From: a virus | Length of the DNA stretch: 33,376 nucleotides | Direction: 5' to 3' (one strand) | IMG/VR virus record: IMGVR_UViG_3300002140_000050 | Span: 1-33,376 of that record | Shown here: in pieces, positions 1 through 7,270 of the stretch | Layout of the letters: each line of letters opens with the position of its first letter | Position numbering within the stretch: position 1 is the first letter of the stretch | Made by a program: the position numbers and the translations under genes | Notes under the pieces: model-generated | What the model was told of the DNA's origin: nothing | Seen by the model: only the letters and a program-made list of their open reading frames with translations | The model's database searches: none

Positions 1-538
1 TAAGATATTTAAAGAAATCGTCGTGTAAATATTGTGTAGTGTTTGTTTCAAAAGTAACATTTTTTAAATCCTTCATACGCGGGTGTTCAAACAATTCAAT
101 ATACATTCGCTGCCAAGCAAGTAAAGGTTCGCCACCTGTTAAAATCAAATGGACATCCTGTCCATTATCCATTGTCCACTTACCTTCTGGAGTAAGCGAC
201 AGAATGTGTTCTACTACTTCATCAATAGTAGCATCATGTACCAAGTGTTTAAACTCGGGATAGATACTTGCATATGTATCACAGCCTGTATGGATAATAG
301 GCAAGTCTTCAAACTTTTCAACACGATCTAATATACCGCCGTCCAGCAAGTCTTTTACTTCTTGATTGTATCTTTGTCCGTTTGCAAGTTTTTCTGCACG
401 ACTAGGCTCATCACGACCAAGTCCAAAGTTCATGCAACGGAAGTTACAACCAAAGGTACGCAGGAATACACTAGGTACTCCTACAAACTTACCTTCGCCT
501 TGTACGCTGTAAAACGCTTCGCTATATCTTAGTTTCAT
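1..538 (-). CDS. queE: 7-carboxy-7-deazaguanine synthase QueE (radical SAM), C-terminus cut by window edge
   Basis: QueE converts 6-carboxy-tetrahydropterin to 7-carboxy-7-deazaguanine, the third step to preQ0. Seen directly: an N-terminal SVQGEG segment (residues 11-16), a radical SAM cysteine set and TGGEPLL further on. The cluster cysteines are unusual. C31 and C35 lie in GCNFRC, but the expected third cysteine two residues later is Phe/Gly. The next cysteine is C86 in TGCDTYAS, which matches the CDS/CDT that normally follows the second cysteine, so about 50 residues appear inserted between C35 and C86. The start overlaps the preceding 51-aa gene (ATGA). About 179 residues are visible and the gene runs off the left edge. 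It sits in an operon with FolE, which supports a role in deazaguanine synthesis. The family call is firm. Confidence 0.88.
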   Translation of the reverse strand, partial: MKLRYSEAFYSVQGEGKFVGVPSVFLRTFGCNFRCMNFGLGRDEPSRAEKLANGQRYNQEVKDLLDGGILDRVEKFEDLPIIHTGCDTYASIYPEFKHLVHDATIDEVVEHILSLTPEGKWTMDNGQDVHLILTGGEPLLAWQRMYIELFEHPRMKDLKNVTFETNTTQYLHDDFFKYL

Positions 539-690
539 TTTGCTTCTCCTACCGATCGTTTCCAATCACGTAATAAACTAGCAAGAACAGTTGACCAATG
601 TTTATGTGCCCAAGAGTTTGGCGTTGTATTTTTAACAATACGATTTACATTATCAATTCGTTTACTTTTAATGTCTAAAATATTCATCAT
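535..690 (-). CDS. 51-aa conserved-looking hypothetical protein between folE and queE
   Basis: A short gene of 51 residues beginning [10 protein letters not shown] and ending VGEAK. It overlaps the folE stop (ATGATGA) on one side and the queE start (AAAATGA) on the other, so it is probably translationally coupled to both. It is basic and Trp-rich in the middle ([15 protein letters not shown]) and probably helical. No recognisable motif. Position alone suggests a link to the FolE-QueE pathway. It may be read from the first or second ATG. Confidence 0.7.
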   Translation of the reverse strand: MMNILDIKSKRIDNVNRIVKNTTPNSWAHKHWSTVLASLLRDWKRSVGEAK

Positions 691-1370
691 CGTGCAAACT
701 CCTGTTGCAATTTAATATTGTCAAAGAACTCTTTCTTTGTACCTGGATCAGTTTTAAATGCACCTTTAAGTACAGTAGTTTGTGTTAGACTACTATGTGC
801 CATAATGCCGCGATTCTCGCAGCAACCATGTGTAGCTTGAATATAAACACCTACATCTGCTGCACCTGTTGCTGACATAATCTCACGTGCAATGTCGTTA
901 CATAGTTCTTCTTGCAATGTACCACGTCTAGCACACCATTGTGCAATGCGTGTATACTTGCTAAGACCAATCAGTTTATCTGCTGCAATAATACCAATAT
1001 ATGCTACACCTGTTACTGGTTGGTGATGATGCGAACAAACACTTTTAAGTTCGCTACGCACGACCAGCATGCCTTCATACCCATCATCTACATGATTAGG
1101 AAATGCTGTTGCATTGGGCATTGGATAGTATCGTCCTGACATTAGTTCTTTAACATACATTTTTGCAAGTCTACGTCCAGTATCCATACTATTAGGATCT
1201 GTTTTACGATCGATTACAAGACTATCTAGCACGTCATCAAACTTTTTAGCAAGTTCGTTGATAAGTTCTGGTAGTTCATTTTCTTCAATGTATTGCGAAA
1301 TATTATCGCCTGCCCAATAACGACCTTTAGCCGCTTCGATGCGTTGTTTAATTTTTTTACTTGTCTTCAT
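687..1370 (-). CDS. folE: GTP cyclohydrolase I FolE
   Basis: Converts GTP to dihydroneopterin triphosphate, the entry step for folate and 7-deazaguanine synthesis. At 227 residues it has the usual family length. The zinc and active-site pattern is intact: SVCSHHHQPVTG near residue 112 (Cys and His ligands) and THGCCENRG near residue 182 (third zinc Cys). GLSKYTRIAQWCARR and TLQEEL match the conserved FolE core. It is the first gene of a short operon (folE, 51-aa gene, queE) with its own sigma-70-type promoter and a GGAGA ribosome site. With queE downstream, its likely role is phage 7-deazaguanine synthesis rather than folate. Confidence 0.95.
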   Translation of the reverse strand: MKTSKKIKQRIEAAKGRYWAGDNISQYIEENELPELINELAKKFDDVLDSLVIDRKTDPNSMDTGRRLAKMYVKELMSGRYYPMPNATAFPNHVDDGYEGMLVVRSELKSVCSHHHQPVTGVAYIGIIAADKLIGLSKYTRIAQWCARRGTLQEELCNDIAREIMSATGAADVGVYIQATHGCCENRGIMAHSSLTQTTVLKGAFKTDPGTKKEFFDNIKLQQEFAR

Positions 1371-1412
1371 TATCTTCTCCGAGTTATAGACGAGGATGTC
1401 ATCTTATTGTTT

Positions 1413-1441
1413 ATAGTAACATTATTTAGATTATTTGTCAA
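1413..1441 (-). promoter_or_regulatory. Sigma-70-type promoter for folE operon
   Basis: On the minus strand a perfect TTGACA -35 (1436-1441) is followed by a 17-bp spacer and TACTAT as -10 (1413-1418). It lies in the 75-bp gap between the preceding gene and folE, giving a leader of roughly 35 nt. Likely recognised by host RNA polymerase as an early promoter. Confidence 0.7.
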
Positions 1442-1445
1442 CGGG

Positions 1446-1628
1446 TTAATTATTTTTATTTCTATATCTTACTATTTCTATGTTATTAAATAGTTCGGAA
1501 TATTTCTCTGCTTCTTTTCTAGTTTTAAATAACTTAGGTACTACTTCAAACATAGTACCTCCAGCTTCGGTTAGATAAATCCAATCAGTTTTGTCAAGAA
1601 ATACTTTGATTGCATATTTATTTCTCAC
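1446..1628 (-). CDS. 60-aa hypothetical protein with GTG start
   Basis: A small protein (starts MRNKYAIKVFLD) with no recognised family. The start is GTG, overlapping the previous stop codon, with GGAG about 8 nt upstream. The pattern of strand, KTDWIYLTE and KTRKEAEKYSELF suggests a small alpha/beta fold. It is the last gene of the long gp45-initiated operon, just before the folE promoter. Confidence 0.6.
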   Translation of the reverse strand: MRNKYAIKVFLDKTDWIYLTEAGGTMFEVVPKLFKTRKEAEKYSELFNNIEIVRYRNKNN

Positions 1629-1851
1629 TTAGTATTCTCCAAGTTTCTTTTTTATTGTGTTGTTCGACAAACTCTTCTTCGCCTGCGTAAGTACTACAGT
1701 TTCTAAGTTTGTTTTCTACAAACCAAAGTATTTGATAAAGGTCTTGTTTACAACCCCAAGTGACAAATCCGTCCATGTGTTTATCTGATTCAGCCCAAGC
1801 AATTTTACTTATATGATTCGTAATATCAGTAACGGACCAATCTTTAATCAT
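1618..1851 (-). CDS. 77-aa hypothetical protein
   Basis: No family recognised. The protein begins MIKDWSVTDITNH and is rich in Trp, with an acidic, helical C-terminal half (AGEEEFVEQHNKK). A TTG one codon upstream (1854) is possible, but ATG at 1851 is preferred. It overlaps the gene before it and the gene after it, so it is part of the same operon of small phage proteins. Confidence 0.65.
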   Translation of the reverse strand: MIKDWSVTDITNHISKIAWAESDKHMDGFVTWGCKQDLYQILWFVENKLRNCSTYAGEEEFVEQHNKKETWRILSEK

Positions 1852-2059
1852 CAATCCATTCCGTAATTTTAATAACAGCGTGTAATTTACGTTTTGCTTC
1901 TACTTTAGTTTTAGCTGGTACCCAAGCCGTGCCTGCGCCTCTATTCAACTCAATAGCAAAATCGTCATCCTTAGTTTTGTTTACACTAACGACTTGTGGA
2001 CAAATAAACTTCAGTGTCCACATCTTTTCTTTTGGTTCAAATTTTATAACATTGCTCAT
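1844..2059 (-). CDS. 71-aa hypothetical protein
   Basis: A small protein beginning MSNVIKFEPKEK. Predicted beta-rich N-terminal half, then a basic helix (KTKVEAKRKLHAVIK). No function recognised. Its ATG overlaps the stop of the phosphoribosyltransferase gene, indicating coupled translation. Confidence 0.65.
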   Translation of the reverse strand: MSNVIKFEPKEKMWTLKFICPQVVSVNKTKDDDFAIELNRGAGTAWVPAKTKVEAKRKLHAVIKITEWIDD

Positions 2060-2607
2060 TACTCTGCCTCATATGGATATACAAGCCAAATGTTTTCTTC
2101 TGATTTGTTTACTTCGTCGTAGTAATAGTTTACATCATTAAACTTACTACCTAAATTTTCTGTCATTACAGCAAAGCGTACATTGTTACCCCAAACTGTA
2201 TTCCAATTATCTTCATCAGGCAAACAACTGCCCGACCAATCTTTTTTAATCCATTTAAATGTCGCACCGGTATCATTTATGTCATCTACAATGAGAATGT
2301 TCTTACGTTGTTTAATATCCCAACGTGCGCCAGTGACACCAGATTTTTCTGGATAGTTATATCCAAACGCATCTTCACTCATCCAGCAATTACTTTCGCA
2401 AACCTCGCCATCTTCGGCATCTCGTAGTTTAACTTTAAGTGTTTCCATTCTACACCCAATTTTATGACTAAGAACGGTTGCCAACGGCAACCCACCTCGT
2501 GTAATACCTACAATGTAATCCGGTTGCCATCCGTCTTTATACATTTGTATAATAATCTTATTAGCAGCAAGTTCTAGATCATTCCAGCTATAGTATTTCT
2601 TTTTCAT
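2059..2607 (-). CDS. Phosphoribosyltransferase-fold protein
   Basis: A type I phosphoribosyltransferase of 182 residues. The PRPP-binding motif ILIVDDINDTGATF lies around residues 103-116, and an N-terminal YIVGITRGGLPLA segment forms the pyrophosphate-side loop. The closest resemblance is to xanthine/hypoxanthine-type or Gpt-like enzymes, but the substrate cannot be told. An insertion with a Cys- and Trp-containing loop (ESNCWMSEDAFGYNY) lies between these motifs. It sits in an operon with sugar-nucleotide and deazaguanine genes, so base salvage is plausible but unproven. Confidence 0.8.
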   Translation of the reverse strand: MKKKYYSWNDLELAANKIIIQMYKDGWQPDYIVGITRGGLPLATVLSHKIGCRMETLKVKLRDAEDGEVCESNCWMSEDAFGYNYPEKSGVTGARWDIKQRKNILIVDDINDTGATFKWIKKDWSGSCLPDEDNWNTVWGNNVRFAVMTENLGSKFNDVNYYYDEVNKSEENIWLVYPYEAE

Positions 2608-2786
2608 TTTCCGTCCTTTGCACCTTTCTCTGCCTTAGTAAGTTTGTTATTCCACGTGTAGTTACTAATGCCTAATTCATTTGCCATGGGTTTAGTTTTA
2701 CCTACAGTAACAGCATTGCCTTTTGCTAGAAACTCTGCAATTAAATCTGCGTCGGCATTCTTTTTAGGTTGATGATTCATAGCCAT
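2604..2786 (-). CDS. 60-aa hypothetical protein of a marine-phage type
   Basis: A small basic protein with the segment DLIAEFLAKGNAVTVGKTK followed by NELGISNYTWNNKLTKAEK. The first part resembles short phage proteins with an 'FLxKG' pattern and the rest could be a small HTH-like unit. Two ATG codons are possible (2786, 2780). The first overlaps the previous stop (TAATG). Confidence 0.6.
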   Translation of the reverse strand: MAMNHQPKKNADADLIAEFLAKGNAVTVGKTKPMANELGISNYTWNNKLTKAEKGAKDGK

Positions 2787-3088
2787 TAGTTAGATTCCTT
2801 TTTTTGGTTCCCGACCCAGTCTTGGTGAACCAGTTTATACATTGTTTTAAAATTTTCATACGCTTTTTCTAATGCTGGATACTCTTTACACATGTCTTCT
2901 ATTTTAGCAACTTCGGGCATAGTATCTTCAAATTCTACATAACTACTATCTAATGTAATGCCGTCTATACTAAAAACAGCATTATTAGCATCTGACCAAT
3001 TAACTGAATCAATCGTCGTCGTATTGTAAGCATCAAGGGTTATTGTAACAGTGTCTTCGCTAACTCCGTAGTATGTTTCTTTATCCAT
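2786..3088 (-). CDS. 100-aa conserved phage hypothetical protein
   Basis: The N-terminal half is beta-rich (TVTITLDAYNT). The C-terminal half contains EDMCKEYPALEKAYENF and a YKLVHQDW segment, which I recognise as recurring in marine T4-like phage proteins without an assigned function. It overlaps the epimerase gene at its start. No enzymatic motif is visible. Confidence 0.7.
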   Translation of the reverse strand: MDKETYYGVSEDTVTITLDAYNTTTIDSVNWSDANNAVFSIDGITLDSSYVEFEDTMPEVAKIEDMCKEYPALEKAYENFKTMYKLVHQDWVGNQKKESN

Positions 3089-3953
3089 TTCTTCCTATTT
3101 CCAATTTGTATTGATCTAAACACATGTCTTCGATAGTTTTTTCTAATTTAATAAAATCACTAAGATTATCAACTACACTTGCAACTGCATCACCTTGTCT
3201 ACGTGGTGCTAGTACTCTGTTAAGTTTTACTCCAGTAACTTTTTCCATTGTATCGAGCACTTCTAAAACAGTCCATCCTTTGTTAGATCCAAGACACTCA
3301 TACGGAGTATTTGCTGGTCCTGCTTCTACAGCTTTAGTAATTGCTTTAGCTAGGTCAACTACATGAACGTAATCACGTATGCAAGTTCCATCTCTAGTAT
3401 CGTAGTCGTCACCAAATATTTCTATATTAGGACGTTTACCGGACGCTGCCATAGCTGCAACACGAATAAGATGCGAAGGCGCACCCAGTTGACGATGAAT
3501 TCCATCGGTGCCTGATACATTAAAAAATCTAAAAATAGTGTAACCATCTGCTTTTTCTTTGATTACATCTTCTGCTCCGACCTTACTGCGAGCATACGGT
3601 GACTTCATTTCCCAAGCACTGCTTGTACTAGCAAACAATACATGCGGTGTTTTTACATGATTAATTAAATTAGCAGTACCCATGGTATTAACACGATAGT
3701 ATTCTGTAGGAATTTTCATACTAACTGGAACAATACTACGTCCTGCTAAATGCACAACAGCATCGTATTCACCAAAATTATAATCTATTTCGGTTACATC
3801 TGTTTTAAAAAATTCATCGCAATATGCACTTATGTCATTGTATTCGCCATGTAGATTAATATCCATAGCGGATACATAATGCCCGTGTTCTTTAAGTAAT
3901 CTGCAAACATGACTTCCTACATAGCCGGTTGCTCCTGTGACTAATACTTTCAT
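3081..3953 (-). CDS. NAD-dependent sugar epimerase (extended SDR, GalE-like)
   Basis: An extended short-chain dehydrogenase of 290 residues that probably interconverts nucleotide sugars. Visible motifs: the Rossmann GATGYVGSHV at residues 7-16, FASTSSAWE (catalytic Ser/Thr region), the YARSK catalytic Tyr-Lys pair, and RDGTCIRDYVHVVDLA, typical of UDP-glucose 4-epimerases. It is shorter than GalE (about 340), with a reduced C-terminal substrate domain, so the sugar is uncertain. It lies beside a glycosyltransferase, suggesting it supplies an activated sugar. Confidence 0.88.
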   Translation of the reverse strand: MKVLVTGATGYVGSHVCRLLKEHGHYVSAMDINLHGEYNDISAYCDEFFKTDVTEIDYNFGEYDAVVHLAGRSIVPVSMKIPTEYYRVNTMGTANLINHVKTPHVLFASTSSAWEMKSPYARSKVGAEDVIKEKADGYTIFRFFNVSGTDGIHRQLGAPSHLIRVAAMAASGKRPNIEIFGDDYDTRDGTCIRDYVHVVDLAKAITKAVEAGPANTPYECLGSNKGWTVLEVLDTMEKVTGVKLNRVLAPRRQGDAVASVVDNLSDFIKLEKTIEDMCLDQYKLEIGRNG

Positions 3954-4555
3954 TCGAATAAAAATCCTGTGTTTAACGTTCTGCCAAGCAATTGGGTCTT
4001 AGTCATTCTAACTTGAATCATTCCTTTTCCTTTATTTGCCATAACAAACGGATAAGAACGATCGCCGTTTAACCATTCTCTGTGTTTAGGAGGTTCTTTA
4101 GCTTCACTAATTTCAGCAGCCGCAAGCTTCAAGTACGTGCTAACGTCATCTTTTACAAACTTTGTATTATTGTTAATAAAATCTACTGATTTTACTATGC
4201 CACGGTTTTTGCACCATTGAATGTATATTAAGTTAGTTGTTAACTTATTAAAACAGACTTTTCCACTAGAAGTTACTATAGCGTTTTTTGAGTATGCTCC
4301 GATTGTTAAAAAAGCATTGCTATTTATTTCTTGGGTTTTTACCTCCCATGGATTGGAGTCGCCATTGAATCCGCTAGGTAAATCAACACCTTCGCCGTTG
4401 TTGAAGTCTAATTTGCTATACTTTTCAAATTCTCTTTCAGCCCAAAAACCTATTGCTCCGTGTATTGGATTTTCTTTTCTAGTAAAATCTACAATAACAT
4501 CATCTGGTATTTTTAGATTTATAAAGTGAGTCTTGATATCATCCTTAGTCCACAT
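3950..4555 (-). CDS. Hypothetical protein with a possible PD-(D/E)XK nuclease core
   Basis: About 201 residues. ATG at 4555 is preferred over an upstream TTG (4561) that overlaps the previous stop. No family is recognised with certainty. The segment FWAEREFEKY, then GVDLPSG, then PWEVKTQEI has the spacing of an E...D...ExK nuclease core. It could therefore be a small endonuclease of the restriction type, or a structural relative without activity. It is wedged between the glycosyltransferase and epimerase genes with overlaps on both sides. Confidence 0.65.
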   Translation of the reverse strand: MWTKDDIKTHFINLKIPDDVIVDFTRKENPIHGAIGFWAEREFEKYSKLDFNNGEGVDLPSGFNGDSNPWEVKTQEINSNAFLTIGAYSKNAIVTSSGKVCFNKLTTNLIYIQWCKNRGIVKSVDFINNNTKFVKDDVSTYLKLAAAEISEAKEPPKHREWLNGDRSYPFVMANKGKGMIQVRMTKTQLLGRTLNTGFLFE

Positions 4556-4557
4556 AA

Positions 4558-5721
4558 TCAATACTTTCTCTTTGCTACTTCATCTCTGTAGCGATTGCTA
4601 TTACGGTTCCATTGTTCACCGTTACCTTGCATAATGTCAATGTAACGATCGATAGTACCATTAGTCCAATCCGAAATCTTTCCAACATATGGATGACGAT
4701 GTTCTAACAATGCTTTCAACTTGTTTGTAGCATCTTCTATACTCCACGGAATATACAAGCGTGTATGATCGTTTACAAAAATTTCTGGAAAACTACGATA
4801 TGCTGGAAACAATGCATTAGCACCTAGTGCATCTGCTTCACTTACAGTATTACTAGTCCAATCCTGTAATGCACAATTAAACAGTACACGGCTATCATTT
4901 AAAATGTTATAATAATCGTTCTTCTTTTGATCTTCGTAGATCTTTAATACACCTTTTGCTTCTAAAGCTCTAGCACGTTCGATGTATTTAGGATTGTTTG
5001 AACGCAACGGTCCGCCTTGAACAATAGCAAACTCCACTGTCTTATCAGAATATTGCTCTGCTAAATCCATGTAAAAGCCCGGTTGTTTTTCTTGATCCCA
5101 ACGAGCAGCAAACACTACACGTTTAGCACGTTGGTCGAACGGTTTAATAACACCTACACGTTCTTGTACTTCTTCTTTATCAAAAGCAAGTCCACTGACG
5201 TTATAAATAGGCGCAGTCCAGTTTGCAATCTTCATGTTAGCAACCATTTCTTCATTACTTGCTAATACACCAGTAACAAACTCGTTGCACATTTCTTCAT
5301 ATAAACTCATCCATTTACTCATGCCCCAAACATGTACAAAGTCATCTGGGTCAATAGCTTGTGCTAGACAACGAATCCAAACTTTAGGACGTTGCTCTGC
5401 TGGAATCTGATCCATAATATACGGAAGTGATTCCATTCCAGGTTGAAACATATCTTCAAAGAATACAACGTCTTCGCCTGTAACTTCACCTTCACGCATC
5501 ATTTGCACAAGGTTCATCATCTGACTCATTGCAAAATAACTGCGCCCGTGTGCATCAAGCACTTGTCCTACACTGATTGCTTTAGTGTTGTCGATAGTTT
5601 TTCCAGGTACATTTACCCAAGAAATATCTCGACGTGCAAAAGCACGACGAGACCATTCCTCTAATTGTAGTGTGTACCTGCCTTCATAGGGTTCTAGCCC
5701 CATGTAAAACAGTTTACGCAT
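4558..5721 (-). CDS. GT-B fold glycosyltransferase (GT4-like)
   Basis: A 387-residue glycosyltransferase. The C-terminal half starts with VVFAARWDQEKQP near residue 220, a typical donor-domain strand-loop. It continues with FAIVQGGP and the donor-binding stretch NTVSEADALGANALFP, which is like the E-x7-E region of GT4 enzymes. The N-terminal acceptor domain has AHGRSYFAMSQMM and VFFEDMFQPGMESL, which I associate with T4-like marine phage glycosyltransferases. The acceptor could be phage DNA, a host surface glycan or a virion protein; the sequence does not say. It is not similar to T4 alpha- or beta-glucosyltransferase as far as I can judge. Confidence 0.82.
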   Translation of the reverse strand: MRKLFYMGLEPYEGRYTLQLEEWSRRAFARRDISWVNVPGKTIDNTKAISVGQVLDAHGRSYFAMSQMMNLVQMMREGEVTGEDVVFFEDMFQPGMESLPYIMDQIPAEQRPKVWIRCLAQAIDPDDFVHVWGMSKWMSLYEEMCNEFVTGVLASNEEMVANMKIANWTAPIYNVSGLAFDKEEVQERVGVIKPFDQRAKRVVFAARWDQEKQPGFYMDLAEQYSDKTVEFAIVQGGPLRSNNPKYIERARALEAKGVLKIYEDQKKNDYYNILNDSRVLFNCALQDWTSNTVSEADALGANALFPAYRSFPEIFVNDHTRLYIPWSIEDATNKLKALLEHRHPYVGKISDWTNGTIDRYIDIMQGNGEQWNRNSNRYRDEVAKRKY

Positions 5722-5914
5722 TACGGTTATTCCTTACACCACCTCGAGCTTTTGCTCTCAGCCAATTGCGATACTTTGTATAAGCCTGCCATGCTCTAGC
5801 ATCTGATTTGTAAAGATCGGCTTCATTGAAGACTTGACCTTCAAAACGACAATAATTGTAAAACTCTTCAAGGTCGTTAAAGATTTTATTAACCACTGTA
5901 TTGGTAATAGCCAT
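5714..5914 (-). CDS. 66-aa conserved phage hypothetical protein
   Basis: A small helical protein: FNDLEEFYNYCRFEG followed by VFNEADLYKSDARAW and a basic tail (KARGGVRNNRNA). The 'NEADLY' segment recurs in small T4-like marine phage proteins. No function known. It overlaps the glycosyltransferase start. Confidence 0.7.
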   Translation of the reverse strand: MAITNTVVNKIFNDLEEFYNYCRFEGQVFNEADLYKSDARAWQAYTKYRNWLRAKARGGVRNNRNA

Positions 5915-5919
5915 TATTT

Positions 5920-6375
5920 TTAGTCCTTATTTGGAATGTTAGGGTAAATTGTTTGAGAGCCATTTTCGCCATCTTCGGCGACATCAATAATAACAAATCG
6001 GCCTGGGTATTTGTTATTAATCTGTGTATACAAATCATCTGAAATCATTTCACACGATTTGTAATCTAGTTGAAGAATATCTCCTTTGTAGAGATTTTCT
6101 AGCCAACGTTTAAATTGAATAAATTCAAGGTCGCGATCGTCGTGGAATACTTCGATCTGAACTTTAAAATGGAAAATATGTCGATGCGGATATCCTAGGA
6201 AACTTACATCGTACTCGTCACCAGTAGCTAGTTTAGGATCAGTTAGTGCTGCTGGATACTTATGGATACCTTCTTTACGGAATGTAACCCAGATACTGCG
6301 TTTTGCGTTTGTCAATTTAGCATTTTCCTCTTTGCTTCTTCTTAACATGTAATCATAATACGATTCTTCTGTCAT
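5920..6375 (-). CDS. QueD-like T-fold protein (6-carboxy-tetrahydropterin synthase family)
   Basis: 151 residues. I align it to QueD as follows: IWVTFRKEGIHKYPAA matches the FxFxAAHRL strand with the first zinc His. YPHRHIFHFKVQIEV matches LHGHxFxVxVEI with the other two zinc His residues (HRH for HGH). LEFIQFKRWLE matches the VIDFxxLK segment. VIIDVAEDGENGS has the conserved Glu of the late strand. The usual catalytic Cys just before HGH is absent (YDVSFLGYPHRH), so activity or substrate may differ. Its location between FolE/QueE and the DpdA-like gene supports a deazaguanine role. Alternative: an unrelated phage T-fold protein. Confidence 0.6.
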   Translation of the reverse strand: MTEESYYDYMLRRSKEENAKLTNAKRSIWVTFRKEGIHKYPAALTDPKLATGDEYDVSFLGYPHRHIFHFKVQIEVFHDDRDLEFIQFKRWLENLYKGDILQLDYKSCEMISDDLYTQINNKYPGRFVIIDVAEDGENGSQTIYPNIPNKD

Positions 6376-6379
6376 AATG

Positions 6380-6904
6380 TCAACCTATAATTTCGTCTGT
6401 GGTATATTTAGACCAATCTGTAAAAGAGTCTCTTGTTTTTAAATCATGTATCTTATGTACCCAAACACCGGGATTACTAGCATCAAAATCTTTATCGTCG
6501 ATCTTTAAGCAAGCATTATATCCAAGTTGATCGATGTACGGAATTTTAGCCGAAATCATTGGAATAAAACGATTTTGTTCAGTTAACCCTGTTTCGAGTA
6601 ATCCTTCGACACGGTCGATTGGCACATCTAGTGTAACCCAGAACCCATCACTAAGCAATGGAAATGCCATATCTTCCCAAGGTTGCCATTGCTCCTGTGA
6701 ATCGTGTGTAACATCAAAACTCATATTAGCAGCCAAATAGATATGCTTACATCCGTTTTTCTTTGCCATATCTTTTATTTCGTCTGAAGTTTTAATACCA
6801 ACTACAAACAATGTTTTCTTACCATACTGCGGAGTATGTTCAACTTCTGTACCAACAAAGTATTGTACATCTTCTTTAGTTCCGCTATCATATTCACGTT
6901 TCAT
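6380..6904 (-). CDS. 174-aa hypothetical protein next to the transglycosylase genes
   Basis: No family is assigned. The protein has KKTLFVVGI, then CKHIYLAANMSFDVTHD, a DGFWVTLDVP strand, and a C-terminal YNACLKIDDKDF / NPGVWVHKIHDL region. The strand pattern suggests a compact alpha/beta fold. It is translationally coupled to the 57-aa gene upstream (ATGA). Its fixed position between a QueD-like protein and a DpdA-like transglycosylase makes a part in base modification a reasonable guess, but no motif proves it. Confidence 0.72.
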   Translation of the reverse strand: MKREYDSGTKEDVQYFVGTEVEHTPQYGKKTLFVVGIKTSDEIKDMAKKNGCKHIYLAANMSFDVTHDSQEQWQPWEDMAFPLLSDGFWVTLDVPIDRVEGLLETGLTEQNRFIPMISAKIPYIDQLGYNACLKIDDKDFDASNPGVWVHKIHDLKTRDSFTDWSKYTTDEIIG

Positions 6905-7074
6905 GCTTTTCTCACCTGATATATTTCATTCCAAATAGTCCAACGTTTTTTAACATATTCGTTAACTTGTTCTTTACTATAGTTGTTTTTTTGCATACTG
7001 TCAATAATTTTGTCGAGATCTTCTAACGCTATACTTAGTGCGTCTAAACGTAATTCTTTTTCATGTGTGTCCAT
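6901..7074 (-). CDS. 57-aa helical hypothetical protein
   Basis: A short gene beginning MDTHEKELRLDA and ending YQVRKA. It is entirely helical by composition, with alternating acidic and basic residues and a Trp-rich end (KKRWTIWNEI). Its start lies inside the end of the coiled-coil gene upstream and its stop overlaps the next ATG (ATGA). This chain of overlaps supports that it is real. Function unknown. Confidence 0.65.
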   Translation of the reverse strand: MDTHEKELRLDALSIALEDLDKIIDSMQKNNYSKEQVNEYVKKRWTIWNEIYQVRKA

Positions 7075-7270
7075 TTATTCTAGTCTCCATAGTTTCGAGC
7101 TGTGTTTCAATTCTATGTATTTCATCCTTAAGCCAAAGTTTTTCTGTTTTAAGTTTACGCATTTGAATATCGTAGTTACGATTTTGTAATAGGTCCTCGA
7201 CTTCGCTATCTAATAATCTGTGTTTTCTTTTCAGTTCTTCAAGGTGTGCCCTAAGGCTATCATTAGACAT
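7061..7270 (-). CDS. 69-aa coiled-coil protein
   Basis: A strongly heptad-like small protein (MSNDSLRAHLEELKRKHR, then LKTEKLWLKDEIHRIETQLE). It is predicted to form one long coiled coil, comparable in size to small phage coiled-coil proteins of unknown role. It starts one base after the DpdA-like gene ends. Confidence 0.7.
   Translation of the reverse strand: MSNDSLRAHLEELKRKHRLLDSEVEDLLQNRNYDIQMRKLKTEKLWLKDEIHRIETQLETMETRINGHT

Noticed and set aside
39-331. Plus-strand open frames opposite queE
   Set aside because: They are antisense shadows of a clear gene with no ribosome sites or motifs.
6350-6378. TTGACA with TATTAT at 17-bp spacing at the start of the QueD-like gene
   Set aside because: It overlaps the gene's start codon and early codons, so it cannot serve that gene; chance is likely in AT-rich DNA.
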